Assembly: GCA_973895155.1 (NCBI GenBank)
Contig: OZ316892.1
Location: 10,912,001-10,976,000 of the forward strand
Reading direction: 5' to 3'
Source of the DNA: Marsupella aquatica
Taxonomy: Eukaryota > Marchantiophyta
DNA length: 64,000 bases
Shown here one piece after another: positions 10,860-23,467 of this stretch. The notes under the pieces are model-generated. The model was not told the origin of the DNA and did no database searches. It worked only from the letters and a program-made list of their open reading frames with translations. Within the stretch, counting starts at the first letter, position 1, and every line of letters begins with the position of its first letter. The position numbers were made by a program, and so were the translations under genes.

Positions 10860-11875
10860 GGCTGATCAGGATGCGGCAATTAAGTATTTTGGCACGGACC
10901 GCTGATTGCAGATTACATGTTATGCTTTGACCCACTCATATTGACTACTCTCAATCAAACCGGTTATGGGAGGTGGCATTGTCTTAGGATCATGATTGGA
11001 GTGGTGTTTGGAGACACCTCTGGTCTTCTGACATCTCCTCCCATGTCAAAGTGTTTATCTGGCATGTTCTTGCTCAAGGTCTCTTTACTGATTCGCGTGC
11101 CCTCTGTATTCAAAAAACAGATGGCTGCTGAAGCATCTGCCCAGGATTTGTTAAGACCATCCCCCATCTTTTCTTTGCATGTTCATATTGGGGTTCATAT
11201 GTTGGCCGGTGCTGGATACATACCCAATGTTGGTTAAATGGTGAGTGCATCAAACTTGGACTTTAATTGACATACTATTTTGCTGAAGTACTAGATCACT
11301 TGACTGCTGTTGTGCAGCCTCTATTCCAGGGACTACGTGTTCGAGATTGCTTAGGGCTAGAGAAGTGCTTGCAGCAGAAACAGTCTGCATGATGAGACCT
11401 GCCCCTTGGCTTCTATAGTTCCCCCTCGGAATTGATATATTTTCTCCATGACTTGCTCCCAATTTGCTGCCAGCTAGGAAGAGGAATCCTCTTTTCATGC
11501 CCCTGATCAGAGCCCAATGCACTTAGGATGCACACTTGGTACTGATTACCTGGCCATTGTGGGATGGATAAGTCAGAATGTGACCTGTGGATGTGCTTAA
11601 TGTAGATTTGTTTGTGTTTGTTGACAAGTCTTCATGATGTCCCTTACTTTTAGACTGCAGTGTGGATGGGCAGGGTGACTCGGGCTGCGGTTTTTCCAGT
11701 GTGCCGCAACCGATGCTTGTTGTTCTTTTCTGTTTTTTCTTGGCTTGTACTCTGAGTGCTGTTTTGCCTTTTATGGCCTACTGCCCGGCCTGCTGGTTAT
11801 CCCATATATTATGTTTCACTTGGAATAAAGGTCTTAAAAGTTACAAAACAGAAACAAACAATGACAGAGCCTAAA
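10860..11875 (+). pseudogene. LINE (L1-type) non-LTR retrotransposon 3' end, decayed
   Basis: From 10997 a frame reads WSGVWRHLWSSDISSHVKVF, then IWHVLAQGLFTDSRAL, and after an in-frame TGA (within 11120-11135) IPHLFFACSYW. This is the zf-RVT layout found after the reverse transcriptase in plant LINEs: W..lW....p.kvk.FiW......L.T...L, C..C, HlFf.Cs.w. The frame is broken. The following 600 bases look like a 3' non-coding tail and end near AATAAAGGTCTTAAAAG (11823-11840). Reverse transcriptase and endonuclease parts are not visible upstream, which suggests the usual 5' truncation. Confidence 0.6.
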
Positions 11876-14319
11876 TGTCACTCACTTAGTCTTGCTAGTG
11901 AATATAGTAGTAGCACATCTAACCTTAACTAAGTATCTGATTATGGTGTAGACTAATCTCTATTACATATTAACTCTAGACCTAAGAGTAAATGTATAAC
12001 ATGCCAGACTATAGCATATGTATGGTTATTGCAAATGTATGGTGTTATTCAGCCTCTGACTCTGGCAATTTCAAAAGCATATTTCAAAGAGGAGAAATAG
12101 TTCCCATAAGGTACCCAAGAGGACATTTGATTTGGCCCCACCCTTACAAAGGAACCCTTTAGGACTTTCCAATAGTAAGTTGTTGCTAGGGTTGTTCATA
12201 TAGAAGCTCTCGAGAAACTTGGATCTCCAACGGTTTCAGCGATAGATTCCTTCACTTCCAAAATTCTCGCTCCAATTTGACCGGCCCCGGGAAATGAGCG
12301 GCTTCACATGTAGCCCTGCTGTGTTGCTCGAGGGGCACTGTCCACACGGAGATTCCAACCCAAATTTTTTGGCGTCCTCTCGCTATACTACTCATTTCGG
12401 GGCTTATAATAGAACCGGGTTTGTTGCACAAGCTGGACTGTAAGACAGCATGATACCACGTACCAGCCAACAATAAATAAACTCCCAATTGTGTCCTTTG
12501 TAGACCTTTAGACTCGACAAAGACAGAGGTCCAGCAGGTACAAAAAACTAGATCCTTTTTGAGAAGCTCACCCACACTTGTGTCACACTTGTCACTCTTG
12601 CAGGAATGCCCACATGCGGACATGCATGATGGTGCATGGGCTTGAATCTCGGACCACTATAAGTAACTTATTAAGTCCTGGGCATTTTCTCGAGTCTTGG
12701 CCGAAAGTCCAGACACAAGTTGCTTCAATTTCTAGACAACGTTCCCCTAAACTATATTAAAATAAAATAGAGATAAGTAGACAATAATGTTAATTAAGCT
12801 TCTCGGATGAATTATATGCATTTATTTCATACATTGCCATGAATTTATGTTCTTTTGTTTGTTTGCGGTTCATCCACGTTTTTGTTTTTGTTCAATGATT
12901 CCACCTGGGCGCAGTATTGTTGTCGCAATCTGTACAGCTTTGTTCCTAATATTGGCCAATTGTGACTAAAGTGAGGGGAGTGGTCAGGTCAATTGTCTCA
13001 ATTGCAAGCCCAAATTAACAGATATCCCTAAGACATGGAAGGAGTGAAGCTTCATATTCTGGGCACAAAAATAACAAATTTCACCTGACAACTAGAATAG
13101 TTATGGTCAAAAGTTATGACCAGAATTTGTTTGTCCTATTGCTAAAGGAATGCGATGCCCTAATGGAACCCGGAATTTTGGGTCTTGTGAGAAGCCATTT
13201 CCTCTTCAATTCTTCCTTTAAACCCCCGCCCCCCAACTGATAGATCCAGGTATCCATACCTCCTCAGTTTTAGTTAATATAAAAGGGAGGGAATCCTTGC
13301 CTCATCCGAGAGTTTTGACTGCCGAACTAGCCTACAGGTTAGGGTGTGGGAAAATTCTAAGATTTTTGTAGCAATCAAAAAGTGTCACATCTGGTCCTGA
13401 GGACCATCCAAAAACAGTGAAGGGCTTGAGAAGTATAGGAAAGTAGGTAAGGGCTACTGTGTATTTCCAAGTGGCCTACCACCTTGAGAACAACTATGAT
13501 CTAAGGGGCAACTAATAAGACCAGAAGAGTAATTTGAGGCAAAAAATTGGACTTCTTCCAGCCCACTTAGATTCCAATATACACTGGCCAGACCCAAAAT
13601 GAGTTTTGGTTAGGCCATGTGAATGAGACATCTTTACATTGCAGAGTGGACAAAAGTTTGGACCTGCTCTAGAGTAAGCCCAATCTTTGGACAAAAAGTT
13701 CTCACCCTATTCCGGGTGTGGTTGAGATAGGATTTGGATTCCCAAGTTCTAAAATGCCAGAAATGACATTGTGAAGAGGCAGGTCATCAACATAGAACCA
13801 CCAAACAATAGTTTGCTTGTAGCCTATATTTGTCAATTAGAATTCGATTGCTTTAGTCTACAATGTGAGCTCTACGGTTTTTTTTATGTCCCGTCAATGT
13901 ACAATGTTTTATGTCATGTGTACACCGCCAAAAGCAGAATACAATGTGAAAACTTGAATCAGATAGATGTCTTTGTCGAGGGATTTACGATCACATGTCT
14001 GATCATTTTGTTAATTAATTGCATCACATGGCTGACATTCACTTCGCGCTATTCTCACATTAATGAGTGTCATGATCTGGGAGTTCTCATTCCAGTAAGA
14101 CACATTAATACCAATGTATTTTGGAGGTTACGAGGTACCAACACTGACGAAAGTCCATGAGTTGTGAACGATGCTCATTGTTGTGCACTTTTCTTTTCGT
14201 ATATTTTTAAGTGCTCATTTTTTACCCTTTCAATGTTTGTAAGATAATACATGTTCTCTTGATTTCGTTAATTGTTTATTTGTAAAAATATTGCATACAT
14301 TGCAAAGCCAATATTTACA
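11876..14319. other. intergenic, no gene recognised
   Basis: Only short frames are present, the largest about 129 codons at 13771-14160, with no motif or family resemblance that I can name. The stretch borders the assembly gap. Confidence 0.5.
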
Positions 14320-14419
14320 NNNNNNNNNNNNNNNNNNNNNNNNNNNNNNNNNNNNNNNNNNNNNNNNNNNNNNNNNNNNNNNNNNNNNNNNNNNNNNNNN
14401 NNNNNNNNNNNNNNNNNNN
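14320..14419. other. assembly gap (100 N)
   Basis: There are exactly 100 unknown bases, the usual placeholder for a gap of unknown size. Frames crossing it are meaningless. Confidence 0.99.
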
Positions 14420-15590
14420 AGTTCTTGCAAATATTATTAAAAATATAGCTAAGATTAATCAAACCCAGCCTGTCTTCCCAACCTAGTCTGTCTAGTTGTC
14501 TCACCCCTTAAAAATGCAAGCACCCTGAGTTGGAGTCTAGAGTCTTCACTCTAAATGATTCTAGAGGGTAATTTGTGATTGATAATAATTACTTAGGAGC
14601 CTCAATGCCCATTCTGTCAATGTTAATATGAATGATGACCAAAAAAGTGTATCATGCATGTTTGTATCTACATACAAACATTTTATGGCTCTTTTCACTT
14701 ACCAAAAAATGGTATTGGTGGGGCCCTAGAGTCATGGTCTAGAGGCTTCACTCTACAAGCCCAGATAGCAAATCTAGGTTCTGCTTACGATTTATAAGAA
14801 AGATATTATGTACAAGAACATGTGAGTGTGCCCTTAAATGATGTCATGGGGTAAGCTAGTGAAAGATGCATTGTAAAAATACAGGTTCATAACGAGAGCC
14901 CTATAATCACTTGGACTGGCCAACTTACTGATGCCATAAATTGTGCAATTGGAAGTCGTTAAAGATCTGGTGCCACCTCTTCTTCAGCCTAAAGTGAGGG
15001 CTGATTCTAGCATCCAAACCTTAAAAAACTTTTTTCATTCTAGTTCTTCACGTTGCCATTGGGGATTTTGCAACATGACACCAATTTGGGTTCTTGTAGG
15101 CAATCTTTTGCAACTAGACACACATCAATCGAGGCTAATTATATTTCTTCTATATGATTTTTACCAAGGTTGACTACTTTAGGGCAAGTCTAGTTATAAG
15201 TATGAATCCAAGCCTTCTATCATCGTTAAGGTTTCAGTGAAATTGTTCCTATTATACTCATAAGTATCCCAGTAGTATATTCTTTCAATCAAATTTGAAG
15301 ACAATAACAATTGCTTATCACTCAAACCGTGCAGTGCAACATACGTCAACGCTCACAACCCTCTTTCGTCCCGCTTGGCTAAAGACTGACCCCCATGTCA
15401 TATTAGTGAAATTACAAGCTCCCATTGCTAGCTTAGCAACCTGGTGGGAGCAATGGGATCCCATCCCAGCTTGTTGATCTGATAAAAATCAGCTGAGTTC
15501 ATAATTGAAAAATAGACCAACGTGCGGGCAGTTTGTTTCTTATGGAACTGACGGCTGTCTACCGTTGAAGACAAAACAAACCCCGCCTCA
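14420..15590. other. intergenic with a short interspersed repeat
   Basis: Bases 14715-14805 (GGTCTAGAGGCTTCACTCTA core) resemble 46086-46175, and a shorter related piece lies at 14532-14562. No gene is recognised. Confidence 0.5.
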
Positions 15591-15605
15591 CCCCCCCCCC
15601 CCCCC
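15591..15605. repeat. poly(C) tract, 15 bp
   Basis: An uninterrupted run of C on the plus strand, followed by AACGAGG. Confidence 0.95.
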
Positions 15606-18600
15606 AACGAGGAAAAAAACAATGACGGTTGCGATGGGAACAGTTGTGAGTGAGGTTCGGGAGCGGGGGCCAGGTGGGTCTCAAGGTTGCCGCCTTGCCG
15701 GCCTTGGCTTTGGGCCAGGGGCCGCAGCCGGGACTTCGGACGATGAGACCGGTCCGGGCAAGGGACGACCGTAGGGCCCGACATTATTCTCCCAAGACTG
15801 GCGAATAGCGTGTACAATTACACTATACCAGTGTGCCTGGAATCCTGTATACACATACAGTAAGTAGTAGATAATTATATACAGTAGGAAGGCCAGACCA
15901 TACGGATAGCCGGACAGTACGAAGAGCATACTATCTGTACATCCACAGTACGCGTCGCTAAAGGCTTGGCAACTATACGTGCCGTTTGTTTTCGTTGAGT
16001 TGTCTTGGTCAACTTTTAGAGCTGTAACTAAATAAATAAATAAAACATGTAAGTATATATATAAGTTAATGCCCAGTTTTCTAGGGTGCAGAGTTCCTCC
16101 CGACACGGAACTAGACATACCAGAGAGCAGCTTGCTACAGGACAGGACTACAGTCGACGTACAGTGGTGAGCAGGAGGAGCAGGAGCTGCTACAGGGGCT
16201 GAGCGAATGCAGCAGCACAGCGGCAAGGCAAGGCACAGTGGTAGCGATGATCAATACCGACGCGAGCGAGCAATTCATTTCCTACAGTAGTAGAGATTGG
16301 ACATAACTGTCGTACTTTGGAGACGAGCCCTACACTACTGACGGTAAACAATTCATGCAGCCTGCTGCCGTCGTTGATTTCCCATCCTTCCGTGTACCAT
16401 CAAGTTCGTGCTGTGCGAGGGAGGCTGGATTGCACATCTAGACAGAATTAAGAAGACTCGGTTATAAAACTGGCCATAACATTCCTTGGAAGTTGCGCAG
16501 ATTCCACCTTCTGCGCCACAAACAGGGCCGTGCGTTCCGGACCCTCTCCAGCCCAGCCGCTTGTTGCGAAGAGCAATATTCAGGAATCTTATCATGTGGA
16601 TTGGTCCAGTTTCTCCAAATCTGCTTGCGGGGTGTCTTGTGTCGGTGGGCCCGTTCGGTTTCTTTTCCCCGTCGACAACGGCTTCCGGTTTCTTTCCGAG
16701 TGACTAGTCTGTCCTGCACGACACTACCCTCGCTCTGTGCTGCGGATCAATTTTTTTTATCCGGCATCATTCAGGTTGCAATCTCCAGAAGTCTAGAGAG
16801 TTTGGGCCCCTTTGTTGTCGATTTCTTCTGACGTCGTCGTACGTGATAAGCGAGCACCAACCGAGGTTCAGAACTACTGGTCCAATGACTTCATATGGGT
16901 AGATTCTCATCACTGCAAAATGATTATCTGTTGTTACGAACTCGATGGATTTTGTCCGGGGAGTGTTGAACAATTAAAAGCAGCAGTCACTTGGGCTGGA
17001 AAAATCACTCATCATTTCGCCATGATTTTGACCCCAAGTTGATCCTGCCAAGCCCTAATAACCCATACGTCCAGAAGTTACTGAACTTCTTTCTCCAATG
17101 CCTTCCAAGATAGATCTGGTTTCACTCAAGATCAAATGGGAAAGTCCTAAATATACTCATTATTGGTATAATTGACTGTTGTTGATTCCCGACGACTTTC
17201 GTGGGAGCTTAACGGCGGAAAAGCTCTTGGCTCAACAGATGCACTTTATTTAACAAAGAGTTTATTTCTCTTATTATTAAGGTTTCGCCTGGGTTCAAAT
17301 CTAGTCTAATTGCATATTCTTTAGCCAGCGTCGACTCAACTACACTGCTCCTGCGAAACAGTTGAAGGGTAGGGACACGCGGGCTCTTCTCTTTCTTTCC
17401 GGTGACTTGCCCGCCAAAGGGAAAGAAAGGCGACTACTAAGGAGAATTCAAAGGAGGTACGGGCCGCGGGCGGATCAGAAAGGATCACGGACAATTTAGG
17501 AGCAGTACCTTACAGTTATCCCTTGGTTGTCCTTTAACGTGCTCTTTGTCAGCTCAGCCCAGGCCAGGCCAGGCCGGGGGGGGCCGCGGGGCTGGGTTTG
17601 GGCTGGCCGCTTGGCCGTCCCCTTCCCATGACCGCTCCCGACAACGAGCCCTGAAGCCCTGGCGTTCCTGTCTGGCTGCCCAGCCTGTCGGCCTGCTTCG
17701 GTTCTGTTTGAGAGAGCACTTACGCGCAGGATTACGTCTGATTGCTGCGACTGTATTAACTTCTCCCCTGTGAGTAAGTGATGAGGCCGTCCGGCCCAAC
17801 GTTCTCGATATACAGTGGCGTCCGTGCGTGTAAGTGGCCTGAGTTAATAATAATAAGGTGCAGTCCCGGTCCGGGCCGTGACCGGCGACGGCCACGGAGG
17901 GCTTCTGCTGTGATGATTCTACTGTAGGTGACGGCCGTCCGTTTGCCGTCCTTTTAGGGCTGTCGGAGCTATGGCGGGGGTGCCTACTATATAATTTCGG
18001 TCCTGCGAGACATGCTTCCGTCTTCTTTCGCTCCGCCTTCCTTCGGGGTAAAGAGAGCTTTCGAGGCAAAGTAAGCAAGCGGGCCAGCACTCTTTCTCGG
18101 TTTTAGCCGCGAGCTGAGTGGACTCTGAGACCCGAGCGCCCTGTCTGGATAGACGACTCTTTTGGCCACGTTGTCTTTGTGTTCACCCTTTCTCTCTCTC
18201 TCTCACTCCCTCTCTCTCTCGCTCTCCTCCTCTCTATGACCTGCCTCTCGATGGTCAGTACGTCGCCACTTGCTTTTGTCTCTCCCGGATACAATTGCTG
18301 TGCTTTGATTCGATCGGATTGTAGCTTCAAGTCTAGTAGTCAATGTGACCTAGTGAACTGCGCAGAGAACGAAGTACTATCTGGCCTGCCTCCTTGTTCC
18401 GCTCTAGGGCTAGTAGGACCTAGCAGTGGTTGAATCCGCTGCATCGCGCTGCACTGCGCAGTGGAGTGGAGACGGGATGTGCGCCATAGTTTGATCACTT
18501 GTATGACAGCAGTCGAGGATGTTTGTCGATATGAGGCTGGCAAGATTTGGCCGAGTAACAATCGGACCGAGCAATTGCCAAGTCGATTGGGTAAGATATG

Positions 18601-19480
18601 CGCAGCAGCAATTTTTCAGCGCAGAAGGAATTTCTGATAAGGTCGGGAACTTGCTTGAGATGATACAGCTGCTGCCCTAGCCCTCACTGTTGTACTTAAT
18701 TCAACGCCGCAGCGGAAGAGGTTTCAGTTTTATCGATGATTTGAGTTGCGAGTAAGCCAACTCAGACTGAACTTGACGGCCGCAACGAGAGATGTGACTT
18801 CGGTCTTTCTCAAACGGTTGCCCTACCCGGGTTGCTGGAGCATAACATGACAATTGCGGAGATTGTTCTTCCTGCGTCTTGATGTCGAGGAAGGTCCATA
18901 GCTAGACAGCCCTACATCCGTTTTTTGAGTTCTGGTCGAGCTTCCTGTTTCAGGTGTCCGTGGTGGAAGGAAAGGTATCACCTCCCTATGTCCCAATGAT
19001 ATCCCCAGCCCCGTTTTGGGGTCGATGATCTGTCCGGTCTTCACGTGACGGCAGGCGACTGCCCTCTACGTCTTCTGAACGAGAAATTATTTGCTCCTTT
19101 GCAATTTATCACTTGCGAATCACGGTTCATTGGAACCAATCTTCTCCTTCAGTTTCTGTTTTGCTGACAGGCATGTGAAGCGAAGGTTGACAGAAAGAAA
19201 GGAATCTCTACCTAGTACTTGGTCAGTTGAAGCTCAACCCTGGGAACTGCAACAGGCTCCAATCGTAAGATCAATCAATTGGAAAGCTGTTCTTCTAGTG
19301 TCGCTTGGTTGGTTTAGCTTTATCGATCAGCCGGCTAACAGAAGTGGTTCATTGCCGTAGTCCACCATCCGTGGTTGAATGTGTACATGTCTTGGTAGGT
19401 GACATCTAGTTTCCTTCTTATTTTGCCTTGTCACTCCATATGCCTGGGGTCGTAGCATCCTGACGACGGGGCTATTCGAG
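15606..19480. other. intergenic, partly GC-rich, no gene recognised
   Basis: GC-rich patches (around 15650-15780 and 17560-18010) give medium frames on both strands with Arg/Pro/Gly-biased products, so I do not call them. A CT microsatellite lies at 18186-18235. No domain was recognised. Confidence 0.5.
18186..18235. repeat. (CT)n microsatellite, imperfect
   Basis: Runs of CTCTCTCT are interrupted by single A, C or G bases over about 50 bp. Confidence 0.9.
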
Positions 19481-19486
19481 ATCGTA

Positions 19487-19965
19487 GTGTTCCAGATCGC
19501 ATACATTGTCTTACTCTATGGCCAATCCGCGGGACATTTAAGGTTGATTGGTGCACATCGGGATTTGGTGTGCTGTGTGACGTATAACCGTCTCTATGCA
19601 CGGATACTCCCGAGGCATTTAGTTTGTGTGAGTCCCCAAAGACCATGCAACCTCAGCATCTCAGCGAGACCGAGTGTTTGTTAATTAGCCAGGAGATGGA
19701 GTTTAAGCTTATCGACCATCCACCGATGGAATCCATTGACTGTGCATTGAGATATGGCAGAGCCCCGTTGTGGGGAATGTCGCATGGCCCGAATACATTT
19801 GCGGCCAGCGTCTCGTTGTTGCCTGGTGAATTCGGACCAGGCTTCATTCCCCTCAGCACGGCTCGTTGCGCGAGGCACTTTCATTTACTTCGTGTACATC
19901 TCTTGAGGAGAACGACATCTGCTATGGAACTCGGCGCTGCGATGACTCGACTACTCGAAAGGTGA
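19487..19965 (+). pseudogene. possible Ty3/gypsy reverse transcriptase remnant, heavily decayed
   Basis: Two overlapping frames hold fragments that line up with gypsy RT motifs. RLIGAHRDLV..VTYNRLYARILPR recalls R.C.DYR.LN.VT..N.YPLPR. Further on, ALRYGRAPLWGMSHGPNTF recalls the AF.YG....MPFGL.NAP.TF block, and HFHLLRVHLLRR recalls the H..HL..VL..L segment. The catalytic YxDD is not recognisable, and a frameshift and many substitutions must be assumed. A fragment with ESVWLVENVHGH around 20610-20680 might be the integrase. These are eye-made alignments only. Confidence 0.3.
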
Positions 19966-22144
19966 TATAGCTTGGCATTTTTGAGGCTGTATGGAACTAC
20001 GATAAGTGGAAATTAACATTGAACTGGTTCGATGGGATCTGATCCTTACTATCCTTGAAGGGAGGCGCCGCTTCTGTGATTACTGTCTTGTGGCGAAGTT
20101 GTTGACTACCGTGAGTAGCCCGAGGTTCTGCCCTTTCTTTCAATCCTTTGCTTCTTGATCCTGCAACCACTCAATTCTTGATTTAATGTTTCTTGATATG
20201 GTTATCGCGCTCTCTCCAGATCTTACACACCCTTTGCGATGTCTCGCCTGATTGGAGAGATTGGAGATGTCTTTTGCAACGGAAATCCATGATGTGTCGT
20301 CCAGCTGTAGCTTGGTATGAGCATTATCAAGGTGGAGCTCTACAACGGGGTATTTGTGATCATCTCACATGGGATTTCGGGGTTTTACGCACATCACTGA
20401 TACCCTGCCAACTCGTAACATTGGCGTCTCAGCTGTTTCCTTTCCAACGAAGATTCTCTTCCTCGTGACTACTTCTCTTGTCTGTATAAAGTTTCGTGGC
20501 ACATTTTAACTATCTCCTATCTATGCCTAGTCTTTCCCTGGGAGTCAATTATTGTCGCTTACGGTATGTACAATACCTTGCGAACCTCGGCTCGTGACTC
20601 TCCTGCTCCTATTTTGACCTCCACGAAAGCGTCTGGCTGGTTGAGAATGTCCACGGTCATTAGTACATGCGCCATGGACGTGCTGTCTCTACTCTTCATA
20701 CTGCATTGCATGCATTGCAGGAATGTTCCTACTTCAGCACTGCACGAAGGTTCGTTGGTATATTGAGAGCCATTGTCAATACAATTTGCGATAGTTGTGT
20801 CGGAGAGGTAAGAAGCACTTATCCCGGGGTTTTTATTCGTTCAATTCTTACTTGATTCCGTGACCTCATTGTACTGTTTTCGAGAAGACAGGACGTTGAG
20901 AGCAATTTTAGTTATTTATCAAAACGGGTTGCCGACTCCAAACAGACTGCTTTCAGAAGATCGTTGGTTGGCACTCCAAGTTGAGATCATCGACGTGCAC
21001 GTGAGTAGTGAAATATGGTGGCTGTGGTGGATGTAACCAGTATTTGGAGGTTGAAGGATTATACACGTGAATCAGAAAGTACATGGACTTCCAATCTGAC
21101 GAGTAATTGCGACACCAGATTTGTTAGAAGGCGTGCAGCTTTGAAGCCCTTCCACCACGGGATATCACCAGAACTCGGTGTTGTACTGGTTGTTTGCAGC
21201 GGGGTGCGGAACCTTCTCTCGTTTATTGTCCAACAGACAGGATATTGTTAGTAGTTCGAAGCCACGGGATATTTTGTCATTTCGCTCTCTTTGATAAAGG
21301 TGTTCTGGTTTGAAGAGGTGATCCACTTTCAGTATTTGACCACATGTTATTACTTACTGCAGGTTTTATTGTTAGGTACTCGTATTTCTTGACACCCCAT
21401 AGTTCCTTTGAATTCTTCCCTAACGACCTGCTCTGACATCCTTACAACTTCATTCACCGAATTTGGTAGGTAGAATCTGCTGACGGCTTAACTTAGAAAC
21501 AAATATGGTCCGTTTTTTGTGGTGCAGTCGACTGCAATGACTTGGGCATTTCACTTGGGTCTGATGGCGACCACATTTTTTCTCGACCTTCACATTATAC
21601 AGTATGTACCTGTGAAAGCAAAATTTGACTACAGTATCCTGCTTGCGCGATAGGAGGTTGACTTGCATTTTCTTCCACTTGCCGTCCCCGAGTTAATACT
21701 GAGTACTCCCTATTCCGCTTATAGGAAAACAGACCAAAATGGTTCAGTGCTGTTAGCTCATGGCTGCGCTTGTCAATGTGCCGCATTCTTCGGGAGATAT
21801 CCTTTGACGTTTAACCAATCCATGATAACAATGTTGGCACTCCAAGGATCACTCCTTCCGTCGTACACTGACCAGCTTCTTTGTGTACAATCCTGCGGTG
21901 CCTCTTTTTAACTAGGGTTGGGGCAGTCTGCCATGTAGATCTCCAACGATCTTCTGGGGAACTCTGATTAAAACCTCCTGAATTACGGACGGCTGGACTA
22001 ACGGCGAAGTCAGTCCTTTTTCATATGATACAATTCAAGGTAGCACTGTGTACTCACTGTAGACTCCTTCCAGGGGCTATATTCACTCGTTGTAATGAGA
22101 AATTCCAGCTTCAGGTCACGAGTCAAACTGTCGTCTGAGTACCT

Positions 22145-22272
22145 CTGCTTAATATTCAATTTTCCTGGTCCGCTGTGCGGTGCCACAATGCTGTTCGGTT
22201 TGGAATATCTTTGCTTTGTATTCAATTTTCGTGATCCGCTGCTTGCGGCGCGACAATGCTGTTCGTTTTGGA
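22145..22272. repeat. two-copy direct repeat, period 66 bp
   Basis: ATTCAATTTT starts at 22154 and 22220. Both copies continue through a GATCCGCTG-like stretch to ACAATGCTGTTCG, with several differences. Confidence 0.8.
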
Positions 22273-22896
22273 ATGCGTCCCTCTAAATAAAGAGTATTTG
22301 CTCGTTTACTATTGATTTTAACAAGGCTAGTGCGTCATTGGCATAATCCGAATACGAAGAATTGCACATTTTCATATATGCGTGGGCTATGTTTTCGGAA
22401 ATTCAGTGAAATATGATTCCCTCGTGTCACTTAGGGGTGAATTTTGCCAATGATCACTATATAGTCTAACCGAAATGATCAGAACCTACTTTTCCAATGG
22501 TTGTGATCAACGTTGTCCTACTGATTGGAGTCAACTCGATCCAGTCTCAAAATATCTTCAACATCTAAATTATCAATGATCTGCTTGTAGGTTCGAGTAG
22601 TTAGTGCATTGTATAACGTTTTCAATTCCGCCAACGTTGTGAATATACTCTCCTCTGAACTCTACCGAAATGGTCTTTATAATAGCTCAAGCATGTTAGC
22701 AACGGATGATTTCTCGCGATATATTTTTGCACGTGTTCTCAGAAGTAGAGCTGATGGAATGGCTACGGATTAGGATACGGATTAGGATTAGAGTAAGAAG
22801 CCATCTGGAGGTTTTGTATTTTTGGATGTGCAAGCACCTGCTATACATCGTGGACAAATTCATTTCTGCGAAAGTCAACGCGTTTCAACTAATCTG

Positions 22897-23069
22897 GATG
22901 GACAAATCAGGTTATGATCGGATCTCTCTAAATTAGAACTCGCTCGCTGACAGTAGTTCATTTAGAAGCCCATGGTTCAATGTAGTAATCTTGATGGACA
23001 AATCAGGTAATCATCAGGTCTCACCAAATTAGAATTCGCTCGCTGAGAGCTGTTCATTTAGGAGCCCCT
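22897..23069. repeat. two-copy direct repeat, period 96 bp
   Basis: GATGGACAAATCAGG begins at 22897 and 22993. Both copies then share AAATTAGAA, CTCGCTGA and GTTCATTTAG at matching offsets. Confidence 0.85.
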
Positions 23070-23341
23070 GATTGATAGGTTGCACGTTCTTCCTCAGTCT
23101 TGCCGACCGTCTTTAGTTTCGGCGGAGGCCGGCAAGATTGTCTTCATGAATTTGAGCAAACGGGAGTTCCAAAGTCCCTTCGGATCTGAAGGCGATTCTA
23201 ATCTCCGTACGATCACCACATTTTGACAGTTTTCTTGCAACATTACGAAGTTCAGACTGAAATGTGTACTTTTACTGAGGTTATTTGTGCCTTTCATTGA
23301 CCTCTCATAAAGTTCACATAGTACAGTCTTCCAAGCGTAAG

Positions 23342-23467
23342 ATCTACTACAATATCCGATCTGGTGTTGTTTCAATCTTGTCGTTAGAGTTCCACTTCTT
23401 CGTCATCTACTACAATATCCGATCTGGTGTTGTTTCCATCTTGTCGTTAGAGTTCCACTTCTTCGTC
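23342..23467. repeat. near-perfect tandem duplication, 2 x 63 bp
   Basis: Copies 23342-23404 and 23405-23467 abut head to tail. The only difference I see is one base (TTTCAATC against TTTCCATC), so the duplication is recent compared with its surroundings. Confidence 0.95.

Noticed and set aside
14230-14504. Reading frames spanning the N run
   Set aside because: They cross the assembly gap and so carry no information.
17290-17312. GGGTTCAAATCT, similar to a tRNA B box
   Set aside because: No matching A box at the right distance and no cloverleaf could be drawn; no other tRNA candidate was found.
17540-18110. Frames of 75-178 codons in GC-rich DNA
   Set aside because: Biased composition, opposite-strand frames of similar length and no recognisable domain or splice pattern.
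22897-23467. Direct repeats that could suggest a CRISPR-like array
   Set aside because: Only two copies each, units too long, no regular spacers, and the DNA is eukaryotic.
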